NCBI GenBank assembly: GCA_934590505.1 | Contig: CAKTPC010000085.1 | Location: 1-8,380 of the forward strand | Direction: 5' to 3' | DNA: 8,380 bases | DNA from: an uncultured Oscillospiraceae bacterium | GTDB taxonomy: Bacteria > Bacillota > Clostridia > Oscillospirales > Oscillospiraceae | Part shown: positions 1 to 6,430 of the stretch, piece by piece | Numbering within the stretch: position 1 is the first letter of the stretch | Layout: each line of letters begins with the position of its first letter | Program-made: the position numbers and the translations under genes | Notes under the pieces: model-generated | Database searches by the model: none | Seen by the model: the letters and a program-made list of their open reading frames with translations, nothing else | Told to the model about the DNA's origin: nothing

Positions 1-654
1 ATGAGCCTCACGGTCGGCGAGCGGAACGACGCGGGGCAGTATGAGACGGACATAACCATCAGCATGGCGGTCATCCCTGACAGCACCTCAAGCGACCTCA
101 TAGTGACGGTGTTCGCAAACGGCGTGGCCGCTGGCTCCTACCGTCTGTGCGGCGACAGCAGCAAGGACAGCGAGAACGGGATACGCGCCGTCACCGCAAA
201 CCCTGACGGCTCATATACGCTATCGGGTCTGCTGCTATCCGCAAACACGACGGTGACGCTGAACCTGAACGGCACGCAGAACATAGAAAACGGCGTGTAT
301 CTGTTCACCTGCGTGAAGAACAATCAGTCCTCCCAGACCTTTATCGGCGCGGGCTCGGCGCAGCAGGATGTGGATTTGAGCGTCGACTTCTCCTTCAGCG
401 TCGACGACCCGACCGTCAAGCTCTCCTCCACGTCCTCCGAAGGCGAGAGCAGCGAGACGAGTTGGACAGGGAAATATTACACCGTCTCCGTCCCTGGCGG
501 CGGTGACGGTGGCTCAGGCCGGAATGAGGAGGTTCCCAAGACAGGCGACAGCCTGCCGCTTATTCAGGCGATACTAGCAGCAGGCATCGCGGTGAGCGCA
601 TATCTCAGCGGTGCGGCGATCGTGCTCTGCCGCAGAGAGTCTGAGCCGTTCTGA
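1..654 (+). CDS. C-terminal part of a sortase-anchored surface protein (VPKTG sorting signal)
   Basis: This frame is open from the first base, and the 217 visible residues have no signal peptide. The ATG at position 1 is therefore probably an internal methionine, with the true N-terminus outside the window. Residues 1-135 are Ser/Thr/Gly-rich and beta-strand-like, with phrases such as GVYLFT and SQTFIG. These remind me of the stalk region of clostridial Cys-Gln thioester-forming (TQXA-type) surface adhesins, but that assignment is from memory and the thioester domain itself would lie outside. A low-complexity Ser/Glu/Gly linker covers about 142-176. The C-terminus is a textbook cell-wall sorting signal: VPKTG at 178-182, a hydrophobic helix at about 185-210, then RR at 211-212 and a short tail. 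A sortase would cleave between T and G and attach the protein to peptidoglycan. The sortase gene starts 13 nt downstream, which suggests an enzyme-substrate pair in one operon. Confidence 0.8.
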   Translation: MSLTVGERNDAGQYETDITISMAVIPDSTSSDLIVTVFANGVAAGSYRLCGDSSKDSENGIRAVTANPDGSYTLSGLLLSANTTVTLNLNGTQNIENGVYLFTCVKNNQSSQTFIGAGSAQQDVDLSVDFSFSVDDPTVKLSSTSSEGESSETSWTGKYYTVSVPGGGDGGSGRNEEVPKTGDSLPLIQAILAAGIAVSAYLSGAAIVLCRRESEPF

Positions 655-661
655 GAAGGAG
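654..661 (+). promoter_or_regulatory. Shine-Dalgarno site fixing the sortase start
   Basis: AGAAGGAG overlaps the stop codon of the surface-protein gene and lies 6 nt before the ATG at 668. It favours that start over the upstream in-frame GTG at 611, which lies inside the previous gene and has no comparable site. Confidence 0.75.
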
Positions 662-667
662 CGCTGT

Positions 668-1537
668 ATGCAGACAAAAGAAACGGAAAAGCACTGTTCC
701 GGGAAGCGGCGCAGCGGCAGATACAAGGTGCTGCTCATCGCGTCGCTGTGCGCATTTGCTGTGCTCTCATCGTCCCTTACCGGGACAGTGCTGATGCGCC
801 GACATGAGGCGGCAGATGCCGCCGAGCTCAAAGAGCTGTACCAAGCACCCCAAGCCCTCGCTGCGCGGGAAGTCACCGTCGATGTCGGCGCGGCTTTTGA
901 AATACCGGAGCGCTTCCGGGAGCTCTATGAGATCAATCCTGAGATCATCGGGTGGCTCAAGGTTGGCGAGCTTGCCGATGAGCCGGTGGTATTCCGTGAC
1001 AACGAATTTTATCTCAGGCACAATTTTCGCGGGGAGTACAACGGCATCGGCGTGGTTTTTGCCGATGAGAAGAACACCGACTGGGCCGACGCGCCGTATA
1101 TAGTCCTTTATGGGCACAACATAGACGGCGGGATCAAGTTCGGAAAATTTTGGCAGTACCGAGAGCTTGAGCACTTGAATGAAAATGCGGTCATTGAATG
1201 GGACACGATCAGGTCCGACGCAGCGAAGGAATACGCGGTGTTCGCGGTATTCGACGCGTCCATGCTGCCGGACGATGACAACAGCTTCTATCTGCGCAGG
1301 TTCGACGAACTGAGAAGCTCCGGCGACGTGGGCATGCAGGCACTCATTGACGAGGTGAAGACCCGCTCCATATTCAATATTCCGCTCACAGTCGACGCGC
1401 AGGACAGGATCCTCGTGCTTGTCACATGCAGCCATGTATATAAGGACGGCCGCCTGCTGATATTTGCGCGCGAGCTGCGCGAGGGTGAGACCGCAGATGG
1501 CATACGCGCGGTCGTTGAGCAGAGCAGCAGCAGATAA
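668..1537 (+). CDS. Class B sortase
   Basis: The product is a 289-aa membrane-anchored cysteine transpeptidase. It should cut sorting signals of secreted proteins and join them to the cell wall. A basic N-terminus (KRRSGRYK, 13-20) and one hydrophobic helix (about 20-42) form the signal anchor, with the catalytic domain outside the membrane. The catalytic triad is visible: His150 in YGHN (148-151), Cys254 in LVTCS, and Arg268 in FARE just after it. The short Cys-Arg spacing, the YGHN context and the total length fit sortase B rather than class A or C. The start is the ATG preceded by a good Shine-Dalgarno. The gene follows a VPKTG substrate at 13 nt, so it is probably dedicated to that protein. 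SrtB enzymes are best known for haem-protein anchoring (NPQTN motif) in Staphylococcus, but clostridial class B enzymes often act on (L/S/V)PxTG-like motifs. I did not add a srtB symbol because the subfamily cannot be settled here. Confidence 0.92.
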   Translation: MQTKETEKHCSGKRRSGRYKVLLIASLCAFAVLSSSLTGTVLMRRHEAADAAELKELYQAPQALAAREVTVDVGAAFEIPERFRELYEINPEIIGWLKVGELADEPVVFRDNEFYLRHNFRGEYNGIGVVFADEKNTDWADAPYIVLYGHNIDGGIKFGKFWQYRELEHLNENAVIEWDTIRSDAAKEYAVFAVFDASMLPDDDNSFYLRRFDELRSSGDVGMQALIDEVKTRSIFNIPLTVDAQDRILVLVTCSHVYKDGRLLIFARELREGETADGIRAVVEQSSSR

Positions 1538-1540
1538 AAC

Positions 1541-1568
1541 ATCTCCCCCGACTTTCGTCGGGGGAGAT
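1541..1568. terminator. Bidirectional terminator between convergent genes
   Basis: Perfect 12-bp inverted repeat (ATCTCCCCCGAC at 1541-1552, its complement at 1557-1568) with a TTTC loop. It lies 3 nt after the sortase stop and 6 nt beyond the stop of the opposing LRR gene. On the minus strand the stem is followed by GTTTTAT, a reasonable U-tract. On the plus strand the tail is weaker (ACGTTAT). Confidence 0.85.
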
Positions 1569-1574
1569 ACGTTA

Positions 1575-3341
1575 TCAGAAAATCACATCGCAGTTCGGGA
1601 GGTTCTTGCGGATCAGCTCGACCTGGTCAAAGGTCAGCGGATTGCCCGTGAGGTTCAGCGTCTCAAGGCTGTAGAGCGCCATAAAAGGCAGCTCGGAACT
1701 TATATCATTATAGGAGACATCGAGCCGTTCAACATTCTGGAGATACGAGATTGGAGTGATGTCATCAATGCGGTTTCCGCTGAGGTTCATGTCAGTTATC
1801 GTGAAGCGGCAATCGGCGTATTGCAATGAGTAGAGATTGCTGATGCAGTTACCGCTGAGATCGACCGATACGAGGTTCGGCAGCTTTGTGATGTTCTCGA
1901 TATTAATGATGCCGCAGGACGGCAGAGAGAGCGTAGCCGCGTCCGTCGTCACAACATGTCCGTCTATGGACACAGAATAAGCAAGGCCGGAGTGCTCTAT
2001 AGTGCAGCTGCCGAGAGCGGCGCCCAGTTCGTCAACGGCTTCGCCGGTCAGAGAGGGGTTATCCTCAACATAAAGCGTGCGCAGGAGCACAAGGCCGCTG
2101 AGGTTGTCAAGCCCCTCGTCCGTAAGGCCGGTGCCGCTGAGGCCAAGCACGGTAAGGCTCCGCAGCTTACGCAGGCCGGTGAAGCTCCTGAGCGGGTTAT
2201 TGTCAAGATAGAGCTCGGTAAGCCCGGTCATCATGCTGAATGGCGCGGTGCTCGTGACGCTGTTGTTCGAGGCGTTGAGGAAGGTGAGCGTACTGATGCC
2301 CATGAGCGGGCGCAGGTCGCTCAGCTGATTATCCGACACATCAAGCCATACAAGCCCCGGGATGTTCATAAGCGGGCTGAGGTCGCTTATCTCGTTATTG
2401 CTGAGGTTCAGCCGCGTGAGCTCCTTGCAGTTGGAGAGCGCGGAAATATCGCGCAGTCCCATGCCGCTGAGATCAAGCTCCGTAACATCTGACTTGAAAG
2501 TAGCGCCGCCGAAGCTTATATCCTGCACCTCCTCCTGCGCGGCTTCGCTGTGGATGGCGCAGTTGGGCAGTGCCTTTGAAAGCGTCTCAAGCTGGCTCTC
2601 GGTTATGGCGATGCCCTTAATGCTAAGGCTCGTCAGGCTCGTCAGGCTGCACAGCGGCGTAAGATCGGCGATGGGGTTATTGTCAAGATACAGGGTGCGC
2701 AGATTTGTCAGTTGAGCCAGGGGTTGGATATTGCTGATATTGTTGCCGCTGAGGTTGAGCGAGGTGAGCCCGCCGAGGGCGGTGAGCTTTGAGATATCAT
2801 ACAGTGAGTTTCCCGACGCAGACAGGCTCTCGAGCGCGTAGAGCTGCACGACCTCGTCAAGCGCGGCGTCCGTCAGCCCCTGGTTATCGAGAACAAGGCT
2901 CGTCGTACTCAGCGAATACTGCCGGCCCGAGACGGTCACCTTCTCTGCCTGACTGAGAGTCTGGCGATATTTCTCGATAGACGAGATACGCGAGGCGACT
3001 GTGGGGTTCTGCAGATCCATACTGCGCAGCACCTCAAGGGCCTTGGTGTAGTTTCCCTGCGTCTCGTAGCAGTCGGCCATGAGCATGAGGCAGTCGTCCG
3101 TCTCGTCTATGGCCGCAGCCTTGCGCAGCGCCGAGAGCGCGCTGTCAAAATCGTTAGACGAATAGCTCTGCTGCGCCTGCTGCATATAGTTATTGTACAC
3201 GCGCTTATCCGAAACGCCGCGCAGCACCACCGCGACGGCGATGATAAACACCGCCGCGAGAACAGCGCAGACGATATATATCGTGCGTTTCTCTTTGCGC
3301 ACGACCGCTGCGCCGTGCGCTTTTTTCTTTTCAGGCTTCAT
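1575..3341 (-). CDS. Membrane-anchored TPR and leucine-rich-repeat protein
   Basis: The product has 588 aa. A Lys-rich N-terminus is followed by one hydrophobic helix (about 20-40) without a lipobox, so it is probably a type II anchor with the bulk outside the cell. Residues about 48-110 look like two TPR-type helix pairs (NNYMQQAQQSYSSNDFDSAL, then LMADCYETQGNYTKALEVL). The rest is leucine-rich repeats of the SDS22/internalin pattern, such as LTSLNLSGNNISNI and LTRLNLSNNEISDL. They fall into three blocks (about 135-265, 275-450, 457-588). Each block opens with a similar strand (VTVSGRQY, ISFGGATF, VSIDGHVV) and closes with an LPNC-like cap. LRR proteins of this type bind other proteins, but no ligand can be named. 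The start has AGGAGA 6 nt upstream and overlaps the previous gene by 11 nt (ATGAAGCCTGA), which suggests translational coupling with the membrane protein. The gene ends at the shared hairpin. Confidence 0.88.
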   Translation of the reverse strand: MKPEKKKAHGAAVVRKEKRTIYIVCAVLAAVFIIAVAVVLRGVSDKRVYNNYMQQAQQSYSSNDFDSALSALRKAAAIDETDDCLMLMADCYETQGNYTKALEVLRSMDLQNPTVASRISSIEKYRQTLSQAEKVTVSGRQYSLSTTSLVLDNQGLTDAALDEVVQLYALESLSASGNSLYDISKLTALGGLTSLNLSGNNISNIQPLAQLTNLRTLYLDNNPIADLTPLCSLTSLTSLSIKGIAITESQLETLSKALPNCAIHSEAAQEEVQDISFGGATFKSDVTELDLSGMGLRDISALSNCKELTRLNLSNNEISDLSPLMNIPGLVWLDVSDNQLSDLRPLMGISTLTFLNASNNSVTSTAPFSMMTGLTELYLDNNPLRSFTGLRKLRSLTVLGLSGTGLTDEGLDNLSGLVLLRTLYVEDNPSLTGEAVDELGAALGSCTIEHSGLAYSVSIDGHVVTTDAATLSLPSCGIINIENITKLPNLVSVDLSGNCISNLYSLQYADCRFTITDMNLSGNRIDDITPISYLQNVERLDVSYNDISSELPFMALYSLETLNLTGNPLTFDQVELIRKNLPNCDVIF

Positions 3342-4083
3342 TACTGTTCTCCTGAACGGCCTCGGCTTCCGCCGCTGCTTGGGCGGCTTCGGGCTGCTCC
3401 GCCGCGGGAGGCTCGGCAGTCACGGTCTCCTCTGCGGGAGCCTGCGGCGCGTCCGCCGTGGGCGCGCTCTGCGGCGGGATTACCACAGGATCGGCGATCT
3501 TGGGAAGCTCCGGCTCCGCAGGCTGGCGTTTCTTCAGTCCCATGCCGGTGCAGAACAGCGCCGCCATAATGCACAGCACGGACATCTCCTGCATGCCTGC
3601 CGAGAAGGTCACGGGCTGCGCGGTGTTCGACAAGGCGGGGAGGTCCTCGACAAAGACATGGTAGATAAACGGCAGACCGAAGAGCGGCGGCAGAAGCCAC
3701 TTTGTGCCGATACTGCCGGTGACAGTGCCGGTATAGAGCACGGCAACGACAAGATACAGCAGGATGCAGAGCACCATGTGCATCTTGCTTTCAAAGGTCA
3801 GAGACTTGATTATAAAGAACACGACGCCGAGGAGCACAGGCAGCGCCGATATGAAAAAGCCCTTCCTGCCGAAAATGCAGACGCACAGCGCAAAGAGGAC
3901 GTTGCACGCAATGGGCAGGACGATCTGCGTCCACGCAAAGGACGCGTCGCCCCACTTTCCCCAGCAGCCGATGAGCCGAAACACCACCGCGATGAGCATG
4001 AGCATCACCGCGCCCTGGCCCCAGACGCTCTTGCTGTCGATATAATACCGGACTCTGCCGGTTCCTTTTGTTTCGTTTTTCAT
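3331..4083 (-). CDS. Six-helix membrane protein with Pro/Ala/Glu-rich tail, function unknown
   Basis: I do not recognise this 250-aa protein. About six hydrophobic segments can be seen: 24-41, 50-69, 73-90, 97-115, 120-138 and 154-172. The loops are short and no catalytic motif stands out. After KKR (about 174-176) comes a roughly 65-residue low-complexity tail rich in Pro, Ala and Glu (about 185-250), probably cytoplasmic. The start is the ATG at 4083, preceded by AAGGAGG at a spacing of 6 nt. An in-frame ATG ten codons upstream lacks such a site and would add MCVTPPRRLY. The gene is the first of a two-gene unit and overlaps the TPR/LRR gene. The pair may form a membrane complex in which this protein is the integral part and the LRR protein the outward-facing binding part; that is inference from gene order only. 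A clear sigma-A promoter lies about 47 bp upstream. Confidence 0.82.
   Translation of the reverse strand: MKNETKGTGRVRYYIDSKSVWGQGAVMLMLIAVVFRLIGCWGKWGDASFAWTQIVLPIACNVLFALCVCIFGRKGFFISALPVLLGVVFFIIKSLTFESKMHMVLCILLYLVVAVLYTGTVTGSIGTKWLLPPLFGLPFIYHVFVEDLPALSNTAQPVTFSAGMQEMSVLCIMAALFCTGMGLKKRQPAEPELPKIADPVVIPPQSAPTADAPQAPAEETVTAEPPAAEQPEAAQAAAEAEAVQENSNEA
3348..3353 (-). promoter_or_regulatory. Shine-Dalgarno of the LRR gene, inside the upstream gene
   Basis: AGGAGA on the minus strand lies 6 nt before the LRR ATG and within the last codons of the six-helix membrane protein gene. The two reading frames overlap by 11 nt, the usual layout for translational coupling. Confidence 0.7.
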
Positions 4084-4089
4084 ATACAG

Positions 4090-4096
4090 CCTCCTT
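4090..4096 (-). promoter_or_regulatory. Shine-Dalgarno fixing the start of the six-helix protein
   Basis: AAGGAGG on the minus strand, 6 nt before the ATG at 4083. It decides against the longer in-frame ATG at 4113. Confidence 0.75.
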
Positions 4097-4129
4097 GGCG
4101 GAGTTACACACATTATTAAAATTCACTAT

Positions 4130-4158
4130 AGTATAGCATATATCCACAGTATTCGCAA
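4130..4158 (-). promoter_or_regulatory. Sigma-A promoter of the membrane protein-LRR operon
   Basis: On the minus strand, TTGCGA (4153-4158) is followed after exactly 17 bp by TATACT (4130-4135). Both are close to the consensus TTGACA and TATAAT. Transcription would start near 4123, leaving a leader of about 40 nt before the ATG at 4083. Confidence 0.7.
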
Positions 4159-4185
4159 GCCGCCGTGACGAATACGGTTTTAGTA

Positions 4186-4214
4186 TGTACAAATCCGGGC
4201 GGAAATGGTATAAT
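4186..4214 (+). promoter_or_regulatory. Sigma-A promoter of the nucleotidyltransferase-galE operon
   Basis: A perfect TATAAT at 4209-4214 carries an extended -10 TG (TGGTATAAT). It has a partial -35, TGTACA, at 4186-4191 with a 17-bp spacer. Transcription would start near 4221, about 28 nt before the ATG at 4249. Only 27 bp separate this -35 from the divergent -35 at 4153-4158, so one regulator could affect both units. Confidence 0.72.
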
Positions 4215-4248
4215 GCTTTTACATTTCATGGACACAGAGGTGTTTATT

Positions 4249-5157
4249 ATGAGAGAGCCTACTCTTGTCATCCTCGCCGCGGGCATGGGCAGCCGCTTCG
4301 GCGGCCTGAAGCAGATCATGGCGGTGGATGACTTTGGTCACGCGATCATTGATTTTTCGCTGTACGACGCATACCGCGCGGGCTTCCGCAAGGTCGCGTT
4401 CATCATCAAGCACGAGATCGAAGAGGACTTCAAGGCTGCGGTCGGACGGCGCATGGAGAAGTACTTCGACGTGAAATACATCTACCAACAGCTCGAACTG
4501 CTGCCGGATGGCTACAGCGTCCCCGAGGGACGCGTGAAGCCTTGGGGCACGGGACACGCCGTGCTCTGCTGCCGCGGGATAGTGGACGGTCCCTTCGCCG
4601 TCATTAACGCGGACGACTTCTACGGCCGCGCAGCCTACGAGGCGATGTATGATTTTCTTTCAAAGGAGCGCCCCGGCACGGAGCACGCGATGGTCGCCTA
4701 CCAGCTCCGGAACACGGTGACGGAAACGGGCTACGTTGCGCGCGGTATCTGTCAAGTCGAGAACGGCCTGCTCACTGATGTCGTAGAGCGCACGCACATT
4801 GAAAAGCACGGAGAGGTCATCTCCTTCACCGAGGACGGCGAGAGCTACACTCCCCTGCCCGCTGACGTGCCGGTATCGATGAACTGCTGGGCATTCAGCA
4901 ATTCCATGCTCGACGAGCTTTACAAGCGCTTCCCCGCTTGGCTGGATGCGAATCTCTCGGTAAATCCGACCAAGTGCGAATACTTCCTCCCCTTTGTCAC
5001 AAACGCGATGATAAAGGACGGCGAGGGCACGGTAGCCGTGCTCCCCTGCCATGAGCAGTGGTACGGCATGACATACAAAGAGGATATCCCCACGGTCGTG
5101 AACGCGATAAAGGCGCTGCGCGAGGATGGCGTATATCCCGAAAAACTTCTGGACTGA
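4249..5157 (+). CDS. Sugar-phosphate nucleotidyltransferase (NTP_transferase family)
   Basis: The product is a 302-aa cytoplasmic enzyme of the NTP_transferase (GT-A-like) fold. Such enzymes join a sugar 1-phosphate to an NTP, giving an NDP-sugar and pyrophosphate. The N-terminal nucleotide-binding signature is clear: LAAGMGSRFGGLKQ at 9-22. KPWGTGHA (97-104) is the loop usually contacting the base. NADDFYG (120-126) supplies the metal-binding aspartate, and VVERTHI (178-184) and NCWAF (212-216) match later conserved strands of the fold. The substrate cannot be read from the sequence. I chose the ATG at 4249 because AGAGGTG lies 8 nt upstream and the signature then starts at residue 9. The in-frame ATG at 4165 lies upstream of the promoter -10 box. 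galE follows 12 nt later, so the product is probably a UDP-sugar that GalE epimerises; no matching sugar kinase is in the window. Confidence 0.85.
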   Translation: MREPTLVILAAGMGSRFGGLKQIMAVDDFGHAIIDFSLYDAYRAGFRKVAFIIKHEIEEDFKAAVGRRMEKYFDVKYIYQQLELLPDGYSVPEGRVKPWGTGHAVLCCRGIVDGPFAVINADDFYGRAAYEAMYDFLSKERPGTEHAMVAYQLRNTVTETGYVARGICQVENGLLTDVVERTHIEKHGEVISFTEDGESYTPLPADVPVSMNCWAFSNSMLDELYKRFPAWLDANLSVNPTKCEYFLPFVTNAMIKDGEGTVAVLPCHEQWYGMTYKEDIPTVVNAIKALREDGVYPEKLLD

Positions 5158-5169
5158 GAGGTAAAGAAA

Positions 5170-6186
5170 ATGGATATTCTTGTTACCGGCGGTGCCGGGT
5201 ACATCGGCAGCCACACCTGCGTTGAGCTTCTCAATAAGGGCTACGGCGTCGTTGTGATAGACAACCTTGTTAACTCCAGCCCCAAGGCGCTTGAGCGCGT
5301 CGAGCAGATCACCGGCAAAAAGCTGAGCTTCTACGAGGCAGACGTGCGTGACCGCGCAACGCTCGACAAGATTTTTGAAAAGCACAGCATCGGCTGCGCG
5401 ATACACTTTGCGGGCCTCAAGGCCGTCGGTGAATCGGTGGCGATGCCGCTTGAGTACTACGACAACAACCTCAATTCTACGGTCACGCTCTGCCGCGCGA
5501 TGAAGGATCACGGGGTGAACAACATTGTGTTCTCCTCCTCCGCAACGGTCTATTCTGGGGACAACAGCATGCCGCTGCGCGAGACCTCGCACACGGGCAT
5601 GTGCACGAACCCCTACGGCTGGACAAAGTACATGTCCGAGCAGATACTGCGAGACACGGCAAAAGCCGTGCCTGACTGGTCTGTCGTTCTGCTGCGCTAC
5701 TTTAACCCCATCGGTGCGCACAGCAGCGGGCTTATCGGTGAGGACCCGCGCGGCATCCCGAACAACCTCATGCCTTATATTTCGCAGGTCGCCATAGGCC
5801 GACGCGATCATCTGAACGTATTCGGCAACGACTATGACACGCCTGACGGCACCGGTGTACGCGACTATATCCACGTTGTCGACCTCGCACGCGGACACGT
5901 CTGCGCGATAGACTACATGCTCAAGCACCGCGGAGAGAGCGTGTTTAACCTCGGCACCGGCGTGGGCTACAGCGTGCTCGATATGGTGCATGCCTTTGAG
6001 CGCGTCACGGGAAAGAAGATCCCGTATGAGATAGTTGACCGCCGCCCCGGCGATCTCGCGACTGTCTACTCCAGCCCTGACAAGAGCGCAGAGCTCCTCG
6101 GCTGGAAGGCAGAATACGATCTCGACGATATGTGCCGCGACACTTGGGCATGGCAGAGCAAGAACCCGATGGGCTACGAGAGCTGA
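5170..6186 (+). CDS. galE: UDP-glucose 4-epimerase
   Basis: The product has 338 aa, the same length as E. coli GalE, and is a short-chain dehydrogenase/reductase. It interconverts UDP-glucose and UDP-galactose through a 4-keto intermediate with tightly bound NAD. The Rossmann signature TGGAGYIGSH fills 6-15 (GxxGxxG at 7, 10, 13). The catalytic Ser124 (in FSSSATVY), Tyr149 and Lys153 (YGWTK) sit at the same numbers as in E. coli. RYFNPIGA (176-183), the VFGNDYDTPDGTGVRDYIHV stretch (217-236) and RRPGDLA (291-297) are family blocks. Position 299, Tyr in E. coli and Cys in human GalE (Cys307), is Val here, which could leave room for N-acetylated substrates. The start has GAGAGG 8 nt upstream, overlapping the stop of the previous gene. 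The two genes form an operon ending in the hairpin at 6231-6268. Its product would feed galactose use or surface glycan synthesis. Confidence 0.95.
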   Translation: MDILVTGGAGYIGSHTCVELLNKGYGVVVIDNLVNSSPKALERVEQITGKKLSFYEADVRDRATLDKIFEKHSIGCAIHFAGLKAVGESVAMPLEYYDNNLNSTVTLCRAMKDHGVNNIVFSSSATVYSGDNSMPLRETSHTGMCTNPYGWTKYMSEQILRDTAKAVPDWSVVLLRYFNPIGAHSSGLIGEDPRGIPNNLMPYISQVAIGRRDHLNVFGNDYDTPDGTGVRDYIHVVDLARGHVCAIDYMLKHRGESVFNLGTGVGYSVLDMVHAFERVTGKKIPYEIVDRRPGDLATVYSSPDKSAELLGWKAEYDLDDMCRDTWAWQSKNPMGYES

Positions 6187-6230
6187 AGCGCTCTCCCCTG
6201 CCGCACTAAATTCTGCACATTCTTAACTTG

Positions 6231-6268
6231 AAACCCCACCGGCAGCAATCCTGCTGCCGGTGGGGTTT
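6231..6268 (+). terminator. Strong terminator of the nucleotidyltransferase-galE operon
   Basis: Perfect 17-bp stem: left arm 6231-6247 (AAACCCCACCGGCAGCA), ATCC loop, right arm 6252-6268, followed by a short T-run. It begins 44 nt after the galE stop. The left arm starts with AAA and the right arm ends in TTTT, so it may also act on the opposite strand. The first unit of the repeat array starts in its T-run. Confidence 0.9.
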
Positions 6269-6420
6269 TCATAATATAGTCTACGTAATTTTATTTTCAT
6301 AATTAAATTTTCATATTTCAGGCTACGTAATTTATTTTACATATTATAATTTACGTATTTTAAGTTACGTAATATTATTTACATATTTCTGTTTACGTAT
6401 TTCAATTAACATATTATATT
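6267..6420 (+). repeat. Array of eleven phased 14-bp degenerate repeats (heptad core plus variable heptad)
   Basis: I aligned this by hand. An invariant C recurs at 6270, 6284, 6298, 6312, 6326, 6340, 6354, 6368, 6382, 6396 and 6410, with no slip from the 14-bp spacing. The core heptads in order are TTTCATA, CTACGTA, TTTCATA, TTTCATA, CTACGTA, TTACATA, TTACGTA, TTACGTA, TTACATA, TTACGTA, TAACATA. Within the unit, bases 4 (C), 6 (T), 7 (A) and 9 (T) never vary, base 5 is always A or G, and base 8 always A or T. The second heptads all differ from one another. GC is 26 of 154 bases by hand count (about 17%), far below the flanking genes. The array ends 10 bp before the -35 box of the 108-aa gene. 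A cluster of protein-binding sites is the simplest reading; no family is recognised. Confidence 0.85.
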
Positions 6421-6430
6421 AAAAACATGG

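Noticed and set aside
767..1435. Minus-strand open frame opposite the sortase
   Set aside because: Sortase catalytic residues are intact on the plus strand, and this frame shows no family features.
1956..2492. Plus-strand open frame opposite the LRR gene
   Set aside because: It is a mirror of the repetitive LRR coding sequence. It has no Shine-Dalgarno and its composition is shadow-like.
3193..4119. 308-codon plus-strand open frame opposite the membrane protein gene
   Set aside because: Arg/His/Gln-rich translation without domains. The minus strand has the promoter, the Shine-Dalgarno and hydrophobic helices.
4165..4248. Longer N-terminus for the nucleotidyltransferase
   Set aside because: The upstream ATG precedes the predicted -10 box and lacks a Shine-Dalgarno. 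The family signature belongs close to the N-terminus.
4660..5991. 443-codon minus-strand open frame opposite the nucleotidyltransferase and galE
   Set aside because: It lies antisense to two genes with clear catalytic motifs. Its product is His/Val/Arg-rich with no domain pattern, as expected from the complement of GC-rich codons.
6345..6350. TATAAT inside the array as an extra promoter
   Set aside because: Such hexamers are expected by chance at about 17% GC, and there is no matching -35 or nearby gene start.
6267..6420. CRISPR array
   Set aside because: The repeat core is only 7 bp and the spacers 7 bp, far too short for any known CRISPR type, and no cas gene is present.
6267..6420. Coding sequence in the repeat array
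   Set aside because: The 14-bp unit is not a multiple of three, and the AT-rich array shows no open frame with a start and Shine-Dalgarno.
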